Of a stretch of DNA of 5,954 nt, positions 1-5,038 are shown piece by piece. The translations under genes and the position numbers were made by a program. Where the stretch lies: positions 1 to 5,954 of the forward strand of contig JAGPUY010000247.1 of assembly GCA_018067265.1 (NCBI GenBank), given 5' to 3'. The notes under the pieces are model-generated. The model worked only from the letters and a program-made list of their open reading frames with translations, was not told the origin of the DNA and made no database searches. Position 1 is the stretch's first letter. Each line of letters starts with the position of its first letter. The DNA comes from Oceanihabitans sp. GTDB lineage: Bacteria > Bacteroidota > Bacteroidia > Flavobacteriales > Flavobacteriaceae.

Positions 1-96
1 CCTTCACCAAATAATAGATTCTGGAAAGGTAAAAACCCTTGGTTTGAGGTGGATGTTGTTCCGGAGTTGCAGAAGGAAATACAGAAGATATTATAA
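1..96 (+). CDS. C-terminal end of an unidentified protein (partial, 5' end outside window)
   Basis: Frame 1 is open from the first base for 31 codons and stops with TAA at 94-96. The peptide contains RFWKGKNPWFEVDVVPELQKE, which reads like real protein: aromatic and charged residues in a non-repetitive pattern, ending in an amphipathic helix. It is followed by an AT-rich non-coding stretch, as expected at a gene end. I do not recognise the family from so short a tail and assign no function. It converges on the AhpD-like gene, whose stop lies about 95 bp away. The chance that this is a spurious open frame is modest, because only 96 bases are visible. Confidence 0.6.
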   Translation, partial: PSPNNRFWKGKNPWFEVDVVPELQKEIQKIL

Positions 97-190
97 TACA
101 AAAACCTCACTATCTCTAGCAAGGTTTATATATTATTTTGAAGACTAAGCGTAAGCAAATTGAAAACTGTTACTGTCTACTGCAAACTAT
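97..190. terminator. Convergent intergenic region with a weak hairpin
   Basis: This AT-rich gap separates two convergent genes. AAACCT at 102-107 and AGGTTT at 122-127 form a perfect 6-bp inverted repeat with a 14-nt loop, six bases after the upstream stop codon. The T-rich run after it (about 125-139) is interrupted, so this would be a weak terminator at best. No other structure was seen in the gap. Confidence 0.3.
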
Positions 191-781
191 CTAAACGTGT
201 TTTCCAACTTCAAATCCGTGTTTTCCTAAAAATTGGTTTCCGCTTTCAATAGCATCACCTTCTAAAGTGGTTCCCATAGAATCATTCCAACGGTTTAAAT
301 AACCAAATAAAGAAACAACACCAAGCATTTCTACAATTTCACCTTCGTCCCAGTGTTCGTGTAAACGTTTTTGTATCGTTGCATCTACAGCGTTTGGCAC
401 TTGACTAGCAGCTAAACTAAAATCTAAAGCCGCACGTTCTGCTTCCGAAAAAGCAGGATGTGTTCTGTACTCCCAAATATTATCTAATTGTTCTTGTTCT
501 GCGCCATAACGTTCTGCAGCGCGAATAGCATGTGCTTGGCAATATCTACATCCTGTAGCATTACTAGAAACCCAAGCAATCATACGTTTTAAGGCTGAGG
601 TTACGCGACCTTCATTAGCCATAACGGCTTTATTTAAATTTATAAAAGCCTTGCTAATCGCTGGACGACGTTGCATGGTAAGTACCGAGTTTGGACAAAA
701 CCCAAGGGTTTCATTAAAGAATTCTGCAAGCTTTTGGGTTTCTAAATCGTGGTCTGCAGATAATGGTGTAACTAATGGCAT
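191..781 (-). CDS. Carboxymuconolactone decarboxylase family / AhpD-like peroxidase-related protein
   Basis: The 196-residue product belongs to the AhpD/carboxymuconolactone decarboxylase superfamily of small all-helical proteins. Many members use a CxxC pair plus a nearby His for thiol-based peroxide reduction. From the preferred start, the motif CRYCQAH gives Cys78, Cys81 and His84, preceded by a helix ending in TG. The C-terminal half has the LFGYLNRWNDSMGTTLE stretch I associate with the peroxidase-related subgroup. The ATG at 779-781 is chosen because MPLVTPLSADHDLETQKL looks like the family N-terminus and an A-rich stretch precedes it. An in-frame ATG at 833-835 would add 18 residues (MVKEDVYCSF...) that look unrelated to the domain. 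The gene is divergent from the OsmC-like gene, another thiol peroxidase family, which fits a shared redox role. The substrate cannot be read from sequence. Confidence 0.85.
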   Translation of the reverse strand: MPLVTPLSADHDLETQKLAEFFNETLGFCPNSVLTMQRRPAISKAFINLNKAVMANEGRVTSALKRMIAWVSSNATGCRYCQAHAIRAAERYGAEQEQLDNIWEYRTHPAFSEAERAALDFSLAASQVPNAVDATIQKRLHEHWDEGEIVEMLGVVSLFGYLNRWNDSMGTTLEGDAIESGNQFLGKHGFEVGKHV

Positions 782-868
782 AATATTTTTTTTAGTAGTA
801 TTTTTGAATGAACAATAAACATCTTCTTTTACCATCTAATTGTGTTAGCATAAATAGATAGATGTGCA

Positions 869-896
869 TTGTGTCTTATTTATTAAAATAATCTTA
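869..896 (+). promoter_or_regulatory. Weak candidate promoter for the OsmC-like gene
   Basis: TTG at 869-871 and TAATCTTA at 889-896 are 17 bp apart. They resemble the Bacteroidota pattern TTG-N17-23-TAnnTTTG, with two mismatches in the -7 box. The box ends 26 bp before the ATG at 923. It lies in the divergent gap between the AhpD-like and OsmC-like genes, where at least one promoter is needed. I found no convincing -7 box for the opposite strand. Confidence 0.25.
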
Positions 897-922
897 CACA
901 AGAAACAAAAAAATCTTATAAT

Positions 923-1345
923 ATGTCTGATAAAATTACAACCAATTGGAAAGGAAATATGGTTTTCGAATCTGATAATCCGAGATGGGATTCTATAATG
1001 ATGGATGCATCCGAAGATTTTGGAGGTACAAACTCAGGAATGGCACCAAAAGCAATGATGTTATCTTCTTTAGCGGGTTGCTCTGGTTTAGATGTGGTTT
1101 CCGTTTTAGATAAAATGAAAGCTTCTGTGGAAGGTTTTTATATGACCGTCGAAGGGGAACTTACAGACGAACATCCAAAATACTACCATACCGTAACCGT
1201 AGAATATCATTTTACCGGTAAAGATTTAAACGAATCTAAAATTAAAAAAGCCGTGGACTTGTCTGTAGATAAGTATTGTGGTGTTATGGAAATGTTTCGT
1301 CAGTTTGCAGAGGTAAAAACATCTATTCATTACCACAATAAGTAG
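923..1345 (+). CDS. OsmC/Ohr family protein
   Basis: The 140-residue product matches the OsmC family, cytoplasmic homodimers that reduce organic hydroperoxides with a pair of cysteines. Both candidate catalytic cysteines are visible: Cys53 in LAGCSGLD and Cys119 in DKYCGVMEM. The GTNSGMAPKAMMLSSLAGC stretch (35-53) is the usual segment around the first Cys, and EYHFTGKDL (94-102) the typical central strand. Length is normal for the family. The N-terminal strand TTNWKGNMVFES fits a true start at 923, preceded by the A-rich AAACAAAAAAATC. RecJ starts 22 bp downstream with no visible terminator, so the two may be cotranscribed. Divergence from the AhpD-like gene suggests a small thiol-peroxidase cluster, but OsmC-like proteins of this size are diverse and the oxidant is not known. 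Confidence 0.9.
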   Translation: MSDKITTNWKGNMVFESDNPRWDSIMMDASEDFGGTNSGMAPKAMMLSSLAGCSGLDVVSVLDKMKASVEGFYMTVEGELTDEHPKYYHTVTVEYHFTGKDLNESKIKKAVDLSVDKYCGVMEMFRQFAEVKTSIHYHNK

Positions 1346-1367
1346 CGAAAATTTTCTATATTAGTAT

Positions 1368-3059
1368 ATGCGTTGGACACTTAAACCAAAACCGGAAGCT
1401 AAAAAACTAGAAGCTTTACAAAAATCACTACAAGTAGATGAAATTGTTGCAACCTTACTTTTGCAACGAGGCATTGAAACCTACGAAGAAGCTAAAACCT
1501 TTTTCAGACCGAGCTTAAGTGATTTGCATGATCCATTCTTAATGCAAGATATGGATAAAGCGGTGGCAAGAATTGAAGCTGCTTTTGCAAAGGGAGAAAA
1601 CATATTGGTTTTTGGCGATTATGATGTAGATGGTACGTCTTCCGTAGCATTAATGTCTTCCTATTTAAAGACTAGAACCGCAAATGTAGCAACGTATATT
1701 CCAGATCGTTATGACGAAGGTTATGGGGTCTCGTACCAAGGAATTGATTTTGCAAACGACAACGATTTCTCCCTTATTATCGCTTTAGATTGTGGTGTAA
1801 AAGCCGTTGATAAAGTCGCCTATGCCAAAGAAAAAGGTGTCGATTTTATTATTTGTGATCACCACAGACCTGGAGAAAACTTACCAGATGCTATTGCTGT
1901 TTTAGATCCTAAAAGAGACGATTGTAAGTATCCGTATAAAGAACTTTGTGGTTGTGGTGTTGGCTTTAAACTCATTCAGGCTTTAGCTAGTAAAGAAAAT
2001 AAAACCGTAGAAGATCTCACCGAATATCTAGATTTGGTAGCCACCGCAATTGGTGCAGATATTGTTCCTATTACAGGAGAAAATAGAGTGCTTGCGTATT
2101 TTGGAATGCAAGTGATTAATGCCAATCCGAGACCCGGAATTCAAGCCATTATCAACCAAGTTAAAAAAACAAATCTCACGATTACCGATGTGGTTTTTAC
2201 CGTTGCGCCAAGAATAAATGCCGCTGGAAGAATGAAGCATGGTAATTATGCGGTAACCTTATTAACCGAAATGGATTTTCCGTTAGCGGAAAAATATGCT
2301 GCCGAAATAGAAGAATTTAACACCGATAGAAAAGATGCAGATCGACGAATTACAGAAGAAGCTCTGGAGCAAATTGAAGAACAAAAAGAACAGGAAGGTT
2401 TTACTTCTGTTGTTTACCATGAAACTTGGCACAAAGGCGTTATTGGTATTGTGGCTTCTCGATTAATTGAAACCTATTATAGACCCACTTTAGTGTTTAC
2501 CAAAAGTGGGGATAAATTGGCTGCTTCGGCGCGTTCGGTTTCTGGTTTTGATGTTTACAATGCCTTGGAAGCTTGCGCGGAACACATCGAACAATTTGGA
2601 GGACATAAGTATGCTGCAGGTTTAACGCTGAAAGAAGAAAACTACGAAGCTTTTAAACAGGCTTTTGAAGATGTGGTTTCTAAAACCATTGACAAATCCT
2701 TATTAACGCCTGAAATTAAAATCGACAGGCAGATCGATTTACATCAAGTGGATGATAAATTAATGCGCATTATGCGTCAGTTTGGACCTTTCGGACCAGG
2801 AAATATGACCCCTATTTTTGTAACCGAGAATTTAAAAGATACTGGTTACGGAAAATGTGTTGGCGAAGACGATAAGCATTTACGAATTACCGTAACACAA
2901 TCAAAAGTAAATAAAATGGTTTGTATTGGCTTTGGTTTAGGAAACAAGTTGCACTTGATTGAAGATAAAAAACCATTTAAAGCAGTCTATTCTGTAGACG
3001 AAAACCATTGGCAAGGAAATGTGTCTCTCCAATTAAAACTGAGAGATATCAAAGCATAA
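1368..3059 (+). CDS. recJ: Single-stranded-DNA-specific 5'-3' exonuclease RecJ
   Basis: The 563-residue, full-length product is RecJ of the DHH phosphoesterase superfamily. RecJ degrades single-stranded DNA 5' to 3' in RecF-pathway recombination, mismatch repair and base excision repair, using Mn2+ or Mg2+. The motifs appear in order: GDYDVDGTSS (83-92), DCGV (141-144), DHH (164-166) and ADIVPITGENR (230-240), which build the metal site. APRINAAGRM (280-289) and WHKGVIGIVASR (354-365) follow. The DHHA1 domain has SARS (387-390) and GGHKYAAG (411-418), and GPFGPGN (473-479) leads into the C-terminal OB-like domain. The start MRWTLKPKPE is the form I know from Bacteroidota RecJ. No key residue is missing. 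The last residues, LKLRDIKA, recur in a decayed copy at 3212-3238. The gene follows OsmC closely and has a 336-bp gap before the MFS gene. Confidence 0.97.
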   Translation: MRWTLKPKPEAKKLEALQKSLQVDEIVATLLLQRGIETYEEAKTFFRPSLSDLHDPFLMQDMDKAVARIEAAFAKGENILVFGDYDVDGTSSVALMSSYLKTRTANVATYIPDRYDEGYGVSYQGIDFANDNDFSLIIALDCGVKAVDKVAYAKEKGVDFIICDHHRPGENLPDAIAVLDPKRDDCKYPYKELCGCGVGFKLIQALASKENKTVEDLTEYLDLVATAIGADIVPITGENRVLAYFGMQVINANPRPGIQAIINQVKKTNLTITDVVFTVAPRINAAGRMKHGNYAVTLLTEMDFPLAEKYAAEIEEFNTDRKDADRRITEEALEQIEEQKEQEGFTSVVYHETWHKGVIGIVASRLIETYYRPTLVFTKSGDKLAASARSVSGFDVYNALEACAEHIEQFGGHKYAAGLTLKEENYEAFKQAFEDVVSKTIDKSLLTPEIKIDRQIDLHQVDDKLMRIMRQFGPFGPGNMTPIFVTENLKDTGYGKCVGEDDKHLRITVTQSKVNKMVCIGFGLGNKLHLIEDKKPFKAVYSVDENHWQGNVSLQLKLRDIKA

Positions 3060-3062
3060 TTT

Positions 3063-3113
3063 ATGGCAAAAAAAGATGTAATTACCTTGGTACTTATTTT
3101 ACATTTGTGTTAA
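3063..3113 (+). other. Short leader ORF or ghost of an MFS start
   Basis: Three bases after the recJ stop, ATGGCAAAAAAAGAT (3063-3077) matches the first 15 bases of the MFS gene (3396-3410) at 14 positions. It opens a 16-codon frame reading MAKKDVITLVLILHLC and then TAA. It may be the remnant of an earlier MFS start, a translated leader peptide, or a chance match helped by the A run. The -7 box of leader copy A lies inside it, so a transcript starting there would not contain its ATG. Confidence 0.3.
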
Positions 3114-3203
3114 AATTTACAATAAACCTTTCACATGGATACATGTTATTTTTATCCTGCGAGGTTTTAAAAACCTTGTAGGTATCAAACTAAAAGATTC
3201 CTG
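3094..3203 (+). repeat. Leader copy A (upstream copy)
   Basis: This copy aligns with 3269-3377. TTATTTTACATTTGT (3094-3108) is identical in both, ACCTTTC (3126-3132) is identical, and 3148-3203 differs from 3323-3377 by about three substitutions and one indel. The segments between are clearly diverged. CCTGCGAGGTT (3156-3166) pairs with AACCTTGTAGG (3172-3182) as a continuous 11-bp stem including two G-U pairs. ACATG (3133-3137) can pair with CATGT (3142-3146) around a GATA loop. After GATTCCTG the copy breaks off into the recJ-tail echo. AACTAAAA (3188-3195) pairs perfectly with TTTTAGTT (3206-3213) across that junction. This copy no longer precedes a gene start directly. Confidence 0.75.
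3100..3107 (+). promoter_or_regulatory. Promoter -7 box TACATTTG, copy A
   Basis: TACATTTG matches the Bacteroidota -7 consensus TAnnTTTG exactly and is identical to 3275-3282. A TTG lies only 10 bp upstream (3087-3089), too close for the usual -33 spacing, so the -33 element is poor. A small palindrome, TACC-TT-GGTA (3083-3092), sits just upstream. Transcription from here would run through both leader copies into the MFS gene. Confidence 0.5.
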
Positions 3204-3211
3204 TTTTTTAG

Positions 3212-3238
3212 TTGAAGTTGAGAGACATTAAGCAATAA
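3212..3238 (+). pseudogene. Decayed second copy of the recJ 3' end
   Basis: Read in frame from 3212, the sequence encodes LKLRDIKQ and then TAA. The real recJ ends LKLRDIKA and then TAA (3033-3059). Seven consecutive residues and the stop match. At the DNA level 19 of 27 bases agree, and six of the seven matching codons differ only by a synonymous change (tta/ttg, aaa/aag, ctg/ttg, gat/gac, atc/att, aaa/aag). That pattern means the two tails diverged while both were coding, so this piece came from another recJ lineage. The codon just before it is TAG, which could be a mutated CAG matching the Gln of the real recJ. It is followed by leader copy B, as recJ is followed by copy A. Confidence 0.7.
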
Positions 3239-3273
3239 CCTCTTAAAAAACTAAAATAAGAAACTAGGTTATT
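3234..3273 (+). repeat. Inverted repeat upstream of the copy B -7 box
   Basis: AATAACCT (3234-3241) and AGGTTATT (3266-3273) are a perfect 8-bp inverted repeat separated by 24 bases, ending one base before TACATTTG. As RNA it would be a weak AT-rich stem followed by TTTT, possibly ending a transcript started in copy A. As DNA it is placed where an operator could act. Only the right arm has a partial counterpart (GGTACTTATT) in copy A. Confidence 0.35.
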
Positions 3274-3377
3274 TTACATTTGTACCGAAAACTAACATAG
3301 ACCTTTCTGGTTTTAATGTTAGATTTTTATCCGGCGAGGTTTTATAACCTTGAAGGTATCAAACTAAAAGATTCCTG
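3269..3377 (+). repeat. Leader copy B, 5' leader of the MFS gene (candidate structured RNA)
   Basis: This is the copy that directly precedes the MFS gene. CTAACAT (3292-3298) pairs perfectly with ATGTTAG (3316-3322) in a region whose sequence differs from copy A, where a different hairpin forms at about the same place. GAGGTT (3336-3341) pairs with AACCTT (3346-3351), flanked by C-G and then two G-A oppositions where copy A has U-A and G-U, and closed by CC/GG. The single-stranded GGTATCAAACTAAAAG that follows is identical in both copies. ACCTT (3301-3305) repeats the 3' arm of the main stem and could compete for GAGGT. I do not recognise it as any riboswitch class I can name; a dispersed palindromic repeat is the main alternative. 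Confidence 0.6.
3275..3282 (+). promoter_or_regulatory. Promoter -7 box TACATTTG for the MFS gene, copy B
   Basis: This exact TAnnTTTG match lies in the 15-bp block TTATTTTACATTTGT shared with copy A. No TTG stands 17-23 bp upstream, so the -33 side is weak or replaced by an activator. It would give an MFS transcript with a leader of roughly 105-110 nt containing the conserved structured block. Confidence 0.5.
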
Positions 3378-3389
3378 CCTTCGCAGGAA
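3372..3389 (+). promoter_or_regulatory. Hairpin covering the Shine-Dalgarno-like site of the MFS gene
   Basis: TTCCTGC (3372-3378) and GCAGGAA (3383-3389) form a perfect 7-bp stem with a CTTC loop, the most stable short hairpin noticed in the window. Its 3' arm contains AGGA, six to seven bases before the ATG at 3396 and the only Shine-Dalgarno-like sequence there. Folding would hide it. Copy A has only the left arm (GATTCCTG). Short inverted repeats of this kind may also be dispersed through flavobacterial genomes, so a regulatory role is inference. Confidence 0.5.
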
Positions 3390-3395
3390 ATTAAT

Positions 3396-4664
3396 ATGGC
3401 GAAAAAAGATCCTTATGCAGCATTACGAATTAAAGAGTTTAATGTTTTTCTACTCGTTCGTTTTGCATTAGTCTTTGCATGGTCTATGCAATTTATAGTG
3501 ATAGAATGGCAAGTGTATGCATTAACAAAAGATCCTTTGTCTTTAGGTATGATTGGCTTAATGGAAATCATTCCAGCATTAGCCATGGCATTATTTGCAG
3601 GGCATATTGTAGACCAAAAAGAAAAACGAAACCTGCTTGCGATTTGTATTGCTGCTTTTTCGTTAATTAGTTTTTGTCTCTTTTGGTTAACCTCTCCAGA
3701 AGTTATTAGCTCTTGGTCTAAAAAGAGTATGCTCTATACGATTTACGGCTTGGTATTTTTTGGCGGATTTTTACGTTCGTTTTTCGGGCCAACCATATTT
3801 TCATTAGTGGCTTTAATTGTGCCTAAAAAAATATATGCGAATGCGGCAACATGGAATAGTTCTACCTGGCAAATGTCTCGTGTTTTAGGCGTTGCCTTTG
3901 CTGGCTTTTCCATTAGTTGGATGGGTGTACATTGGTCTTTATGTATTGTTTTTGCACTCGTTTTAGTTTCTTTATTATTCTTGTTTCAAATAAAAAGGAA
4001 ACCCATTCTTAACGATAAAATTGGCGAACCTATGATGCAAAGTTTAAAAGAAGGCGTGCATTTTGTTTTTAAAACAAAAGCAGTTTTAGGTGCTTTAACC
4101 TTAGATATGGTTTCGGTGTTATTTGGTGGAGCAGTTGCTTTGTTGGCTATTTTTGCACAAGATATTTTAAAAGTAGGACCGCAAGGTTTTGGTATTTTGG
4201 TTGCAGCGCCATCTGTTGGTGCTTTTATAACCATGTTAATTACCGCGTATATTCCAATTAGTAAAAATGCAGGAATGAAATTATTAGTAGCCATTTTTGG
4301 TTTCGGAATATGCATTGTTGTTTTTGGCCTATCTACTTCGTTTTGGTTGTCGGTTGCAGCTTTGTTTTTTAGCGGTGTCACCGATGGCGTTTCCATGGTA
4401 ATTCGTCAGACGATTTTACAAATTAAAACACCAGATCATATGCGAGGTCGCGTGTCTTCCGTCAACTCTATGTTTGTAGGTTCTTCTAATGAACTTGGTG
4501 CTTTTGAAAGTGGTGTAACTGCAAAACTTATGGGGACAGCAACAGCGGTTGTTTTTGGAGGAACCATGACCTTAATTACGGTGATTACTACCGCAATTGT
4601 TTCGCCAACGTTTAGAAAACTAGATTTAACAAAGGATATTGAAGAACATGAAAATGCAGAATAG
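3396..4664 (+). CDS. MFS transporter, EntS/MFS_3-like permease
   Basis: The 422-residue protein has about 12 hydrophobic segments and the length of a major facilitator superfamily permease of the inner membrane. The loop after the second segment reads GHIVDQKEKR (69-78), the G-x3-D-x3-[KR][KR] signature of MFS proteins. The second half carries TPDHMRGRVSSVNSMFVGSSNELGAFESG (345-373), which I associate with the MFS_3 group that includes enterobactin exporter EntS and related drug or metabolite exporters. Cytoplasmic ends are MAKKDPYAALRIKEF and a charged C-terminus (KLDLTKDIEEHENAE). The start at 3396 follows the leader hairpin by six bases and gives the expected N-terminus. The substrate is unknown; no siderophore genes are nearby. 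It lies downstream of recJ, but the doubled leader and recJ-tail echo suggest it was replaced from a relative. Confidence 0.92.
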   Translation: MAKKDPYAALRIKEFNVFLLVRFALVFAWSMQFIVIEWQVYALTKDPLSLGMIGLMEIIPALAMALFAGHIVDQKEKRNLLAICIAAFSLISFCLFWLTSPEVISSWSKKSMLYTIYGLVFFGGFLRSFFGPTIFSLVALIVPKKIYANAATWNSSTWQMSRVLGVAFAGFSISWMGVHWSLCIVFALVLVSLLFLFQIKRKPILNDKIGEPMMQSLKEGVHFVFKTKAVLGALTLDMVSVLFGGAVALLAIFAQDILKVGPQGFGILVAAPSVGAFITMLITAYIPISKNAGMKLLVAIFGFGICIVVFGLSTSFWLSVAALFFSGVTDGVSMVIRQTILQIKTPDHMRGRVSSVNSMFVGSSNELGAFESGVTAKLMGTATAVVFGGTMTLITVITTAIVSPTFRKLDLTKDIEEHENAE

Positions 4665-4696
4665 TTTTATAGGCAAACCTGTAAGATCTATGAACT

Positions 4697-4721
4697 GCAA
4701 TAAAAAGTACGTTGCTTTTTT
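4697..4721 (+). terminator. Weak terminator-like hairpin after the MFS gene
   Basis: AAAAAG (4702-4707) pairs with CTTTTT (4715-4720). As an alternative, GCAA (4697-4700) pairs with TTGC (4712-4715) ahead of a six-T run. Both stems are short. The right arm overlaps the -33 TTG of the next promoter, so ending one transcript and starting the next would share sequence. Confidence 0.3.
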
Positions 4722-4741
4722 ATATAAAGTATATATCTTTG
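4712..4741 (+). promoter_or_regulatory. Near-consensus Bacteroidota promoter for the NrtS-like gene
   Basis: TTG (4712-4714) and TATCTTTG (4734-4741) are 19 bp apart, matching TTG-N17-23-TAnnTTTG at every defined position. The -7 box ends only four bases before the ATG at 4746. Initiation at the usual few bases downstream would fall on or next to the start codon, giving a leaderless or almost leaderless mRNA. Confidence 0.6.
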
Positions 4742-4745
4742 CAGC

Positions 4746-4985
4746 ATGATAGGTAAAGTGAGTAAAGCAGTAAAAATTGCTTCCGAAAGAGATATTGTTA
4801 TCTCCTCCATCAAAGTAGCTCTAGTTGTTGGTTGCGTTTTGAATTTGATAAATCAAGGAGAAAAGCTAATTGCATTAGATTTTAAGCAATTAAATCTTTT
4901 AAAGTTTTTTGTTACTTTTTCAGTGCCTTATATGGTTTCTACTTATGCCTCGGTAAAGGTAAAACTAGAAAGTGAGAGAAGTTAG
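4746..4985 (+). CDS. Small NrtS-like membrane protein (putative nitrate/nitrite transporter)
   Basis: This 79-residue protein has two hydrophobic segments (about 17-37 and 50-70). IKVALVVGCVLNLINQGEKL (22-41) and VPYMVSTYASV (60-70) fit the pattern I know for NrtS: KVALVVG, then N-x-INxG, then VPY-x-V-S-T-Y. NrtS proteins of cyanobacteria and other bacteria are tiny membrane proteins reported to move nitrate and nitrite, acting as a pair when two paralogues exist. Here there is one copy and no nitrate assimilation gene in view, so transport is inferred from family resemblance. The start at 4746 lies four bases after a -7 box; an in-frame GTG at 4758-4760 would shorten the product by four residues and give a short leader. 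It converges with the DUF3784-like gene, 53 bp apart. Confidence 0.8.
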   Translation: MIGKVSKAVKIASERDIVISSIKVALVVGCVLNLINQGEKLIALDFKQLNLLKFFVTFSVPYMVSTYASVKVKLESERS

Positions 4986-5038
4986 TCTGCGGAATGCAAT
5001 ACGTCTAAATAGAGAATCCAATTTACAGGATTAACCGC
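4986..5038. terminator. Convergent 53-bp gap with nested inverted repeats
   Basis: AATCC (5015-5019) pairs with GGATT (5028-5032) around an 8-nt loop. An outer GCGG (4989-4992) can pair with CCGC (5035-5038). The structure sits between the stops of two convergent genes, where a bidirectional terminator is expected, but the stems are short and lack strong U-tracts, so the call is weak. Confidence 0.3.

Larger units (their letters stand above)
3060..3395 (+). other. recJ-MFS intergenic region built from two homologous leader units
   Basis: This 336-bp gap has no complete gene but is highly organised. Unit 1 runs from the recJ stop to about 3203. Unit 2 runs from a recJ-tail echo at 3212 to the MFS start. 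In each unit a stop codon is followed after 36-40 nt by TACATTTG, then 18 nt later by ACCTTTC, then 35 nt later by GAGGTTTT, with identical spacing downstream of the -7 box. Conserved and variable blocks alternate, as expected for two orthologous leaders rather than a fresh tandem duplication. The inference is that the MFS gene and its upstream region came from a diverged relative and were joined behind the resident recJ and leader. Confidence 0.75.

Noticed and set aside
2028..2240. 70-codon open frame on the - strand inside recJ
   Set aside because: It lies wholly within well-conserved RecJ coding sequence and its product has no recognisable domain.
3094..3377. CRISPR-like array
   Set aside because: There are only two copies, of more than 100 bp each, containing promoter boxes and variable internal segments, with no short regular repeats or spacers.
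3269..3377. preQ1, guanidine or SAM riboswitch
   Set aside because: The A-rich tail with AAACTAA recalls preQ1-I superficially, but the loop sequences and pairing required by these classes are not present.
3063..3410. Insertion of a mobile element with a 15-bp target duplication between the two ATGGC(A/G)AAAAAAGAT copies
   Set aside because: There is no transposase and no terminal inverted repeats, and the interval is better explained by homologous leader units and a recJ tail.
3479..3670. 63-codon + strand frame inside the MFS gene
   Set aside because: It is a frame-shifted shadow of the membrane protein; its Cys- and Ser-rich product is not domain-like.
3986..4396. 136-codon - strand frame inside the MFS gene
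   Set aside because: It is antisense to conserved transmembrane coding sequence; the Pro/Lys/Thr-rich product is the usual reverse complement of hydrophobic codons.
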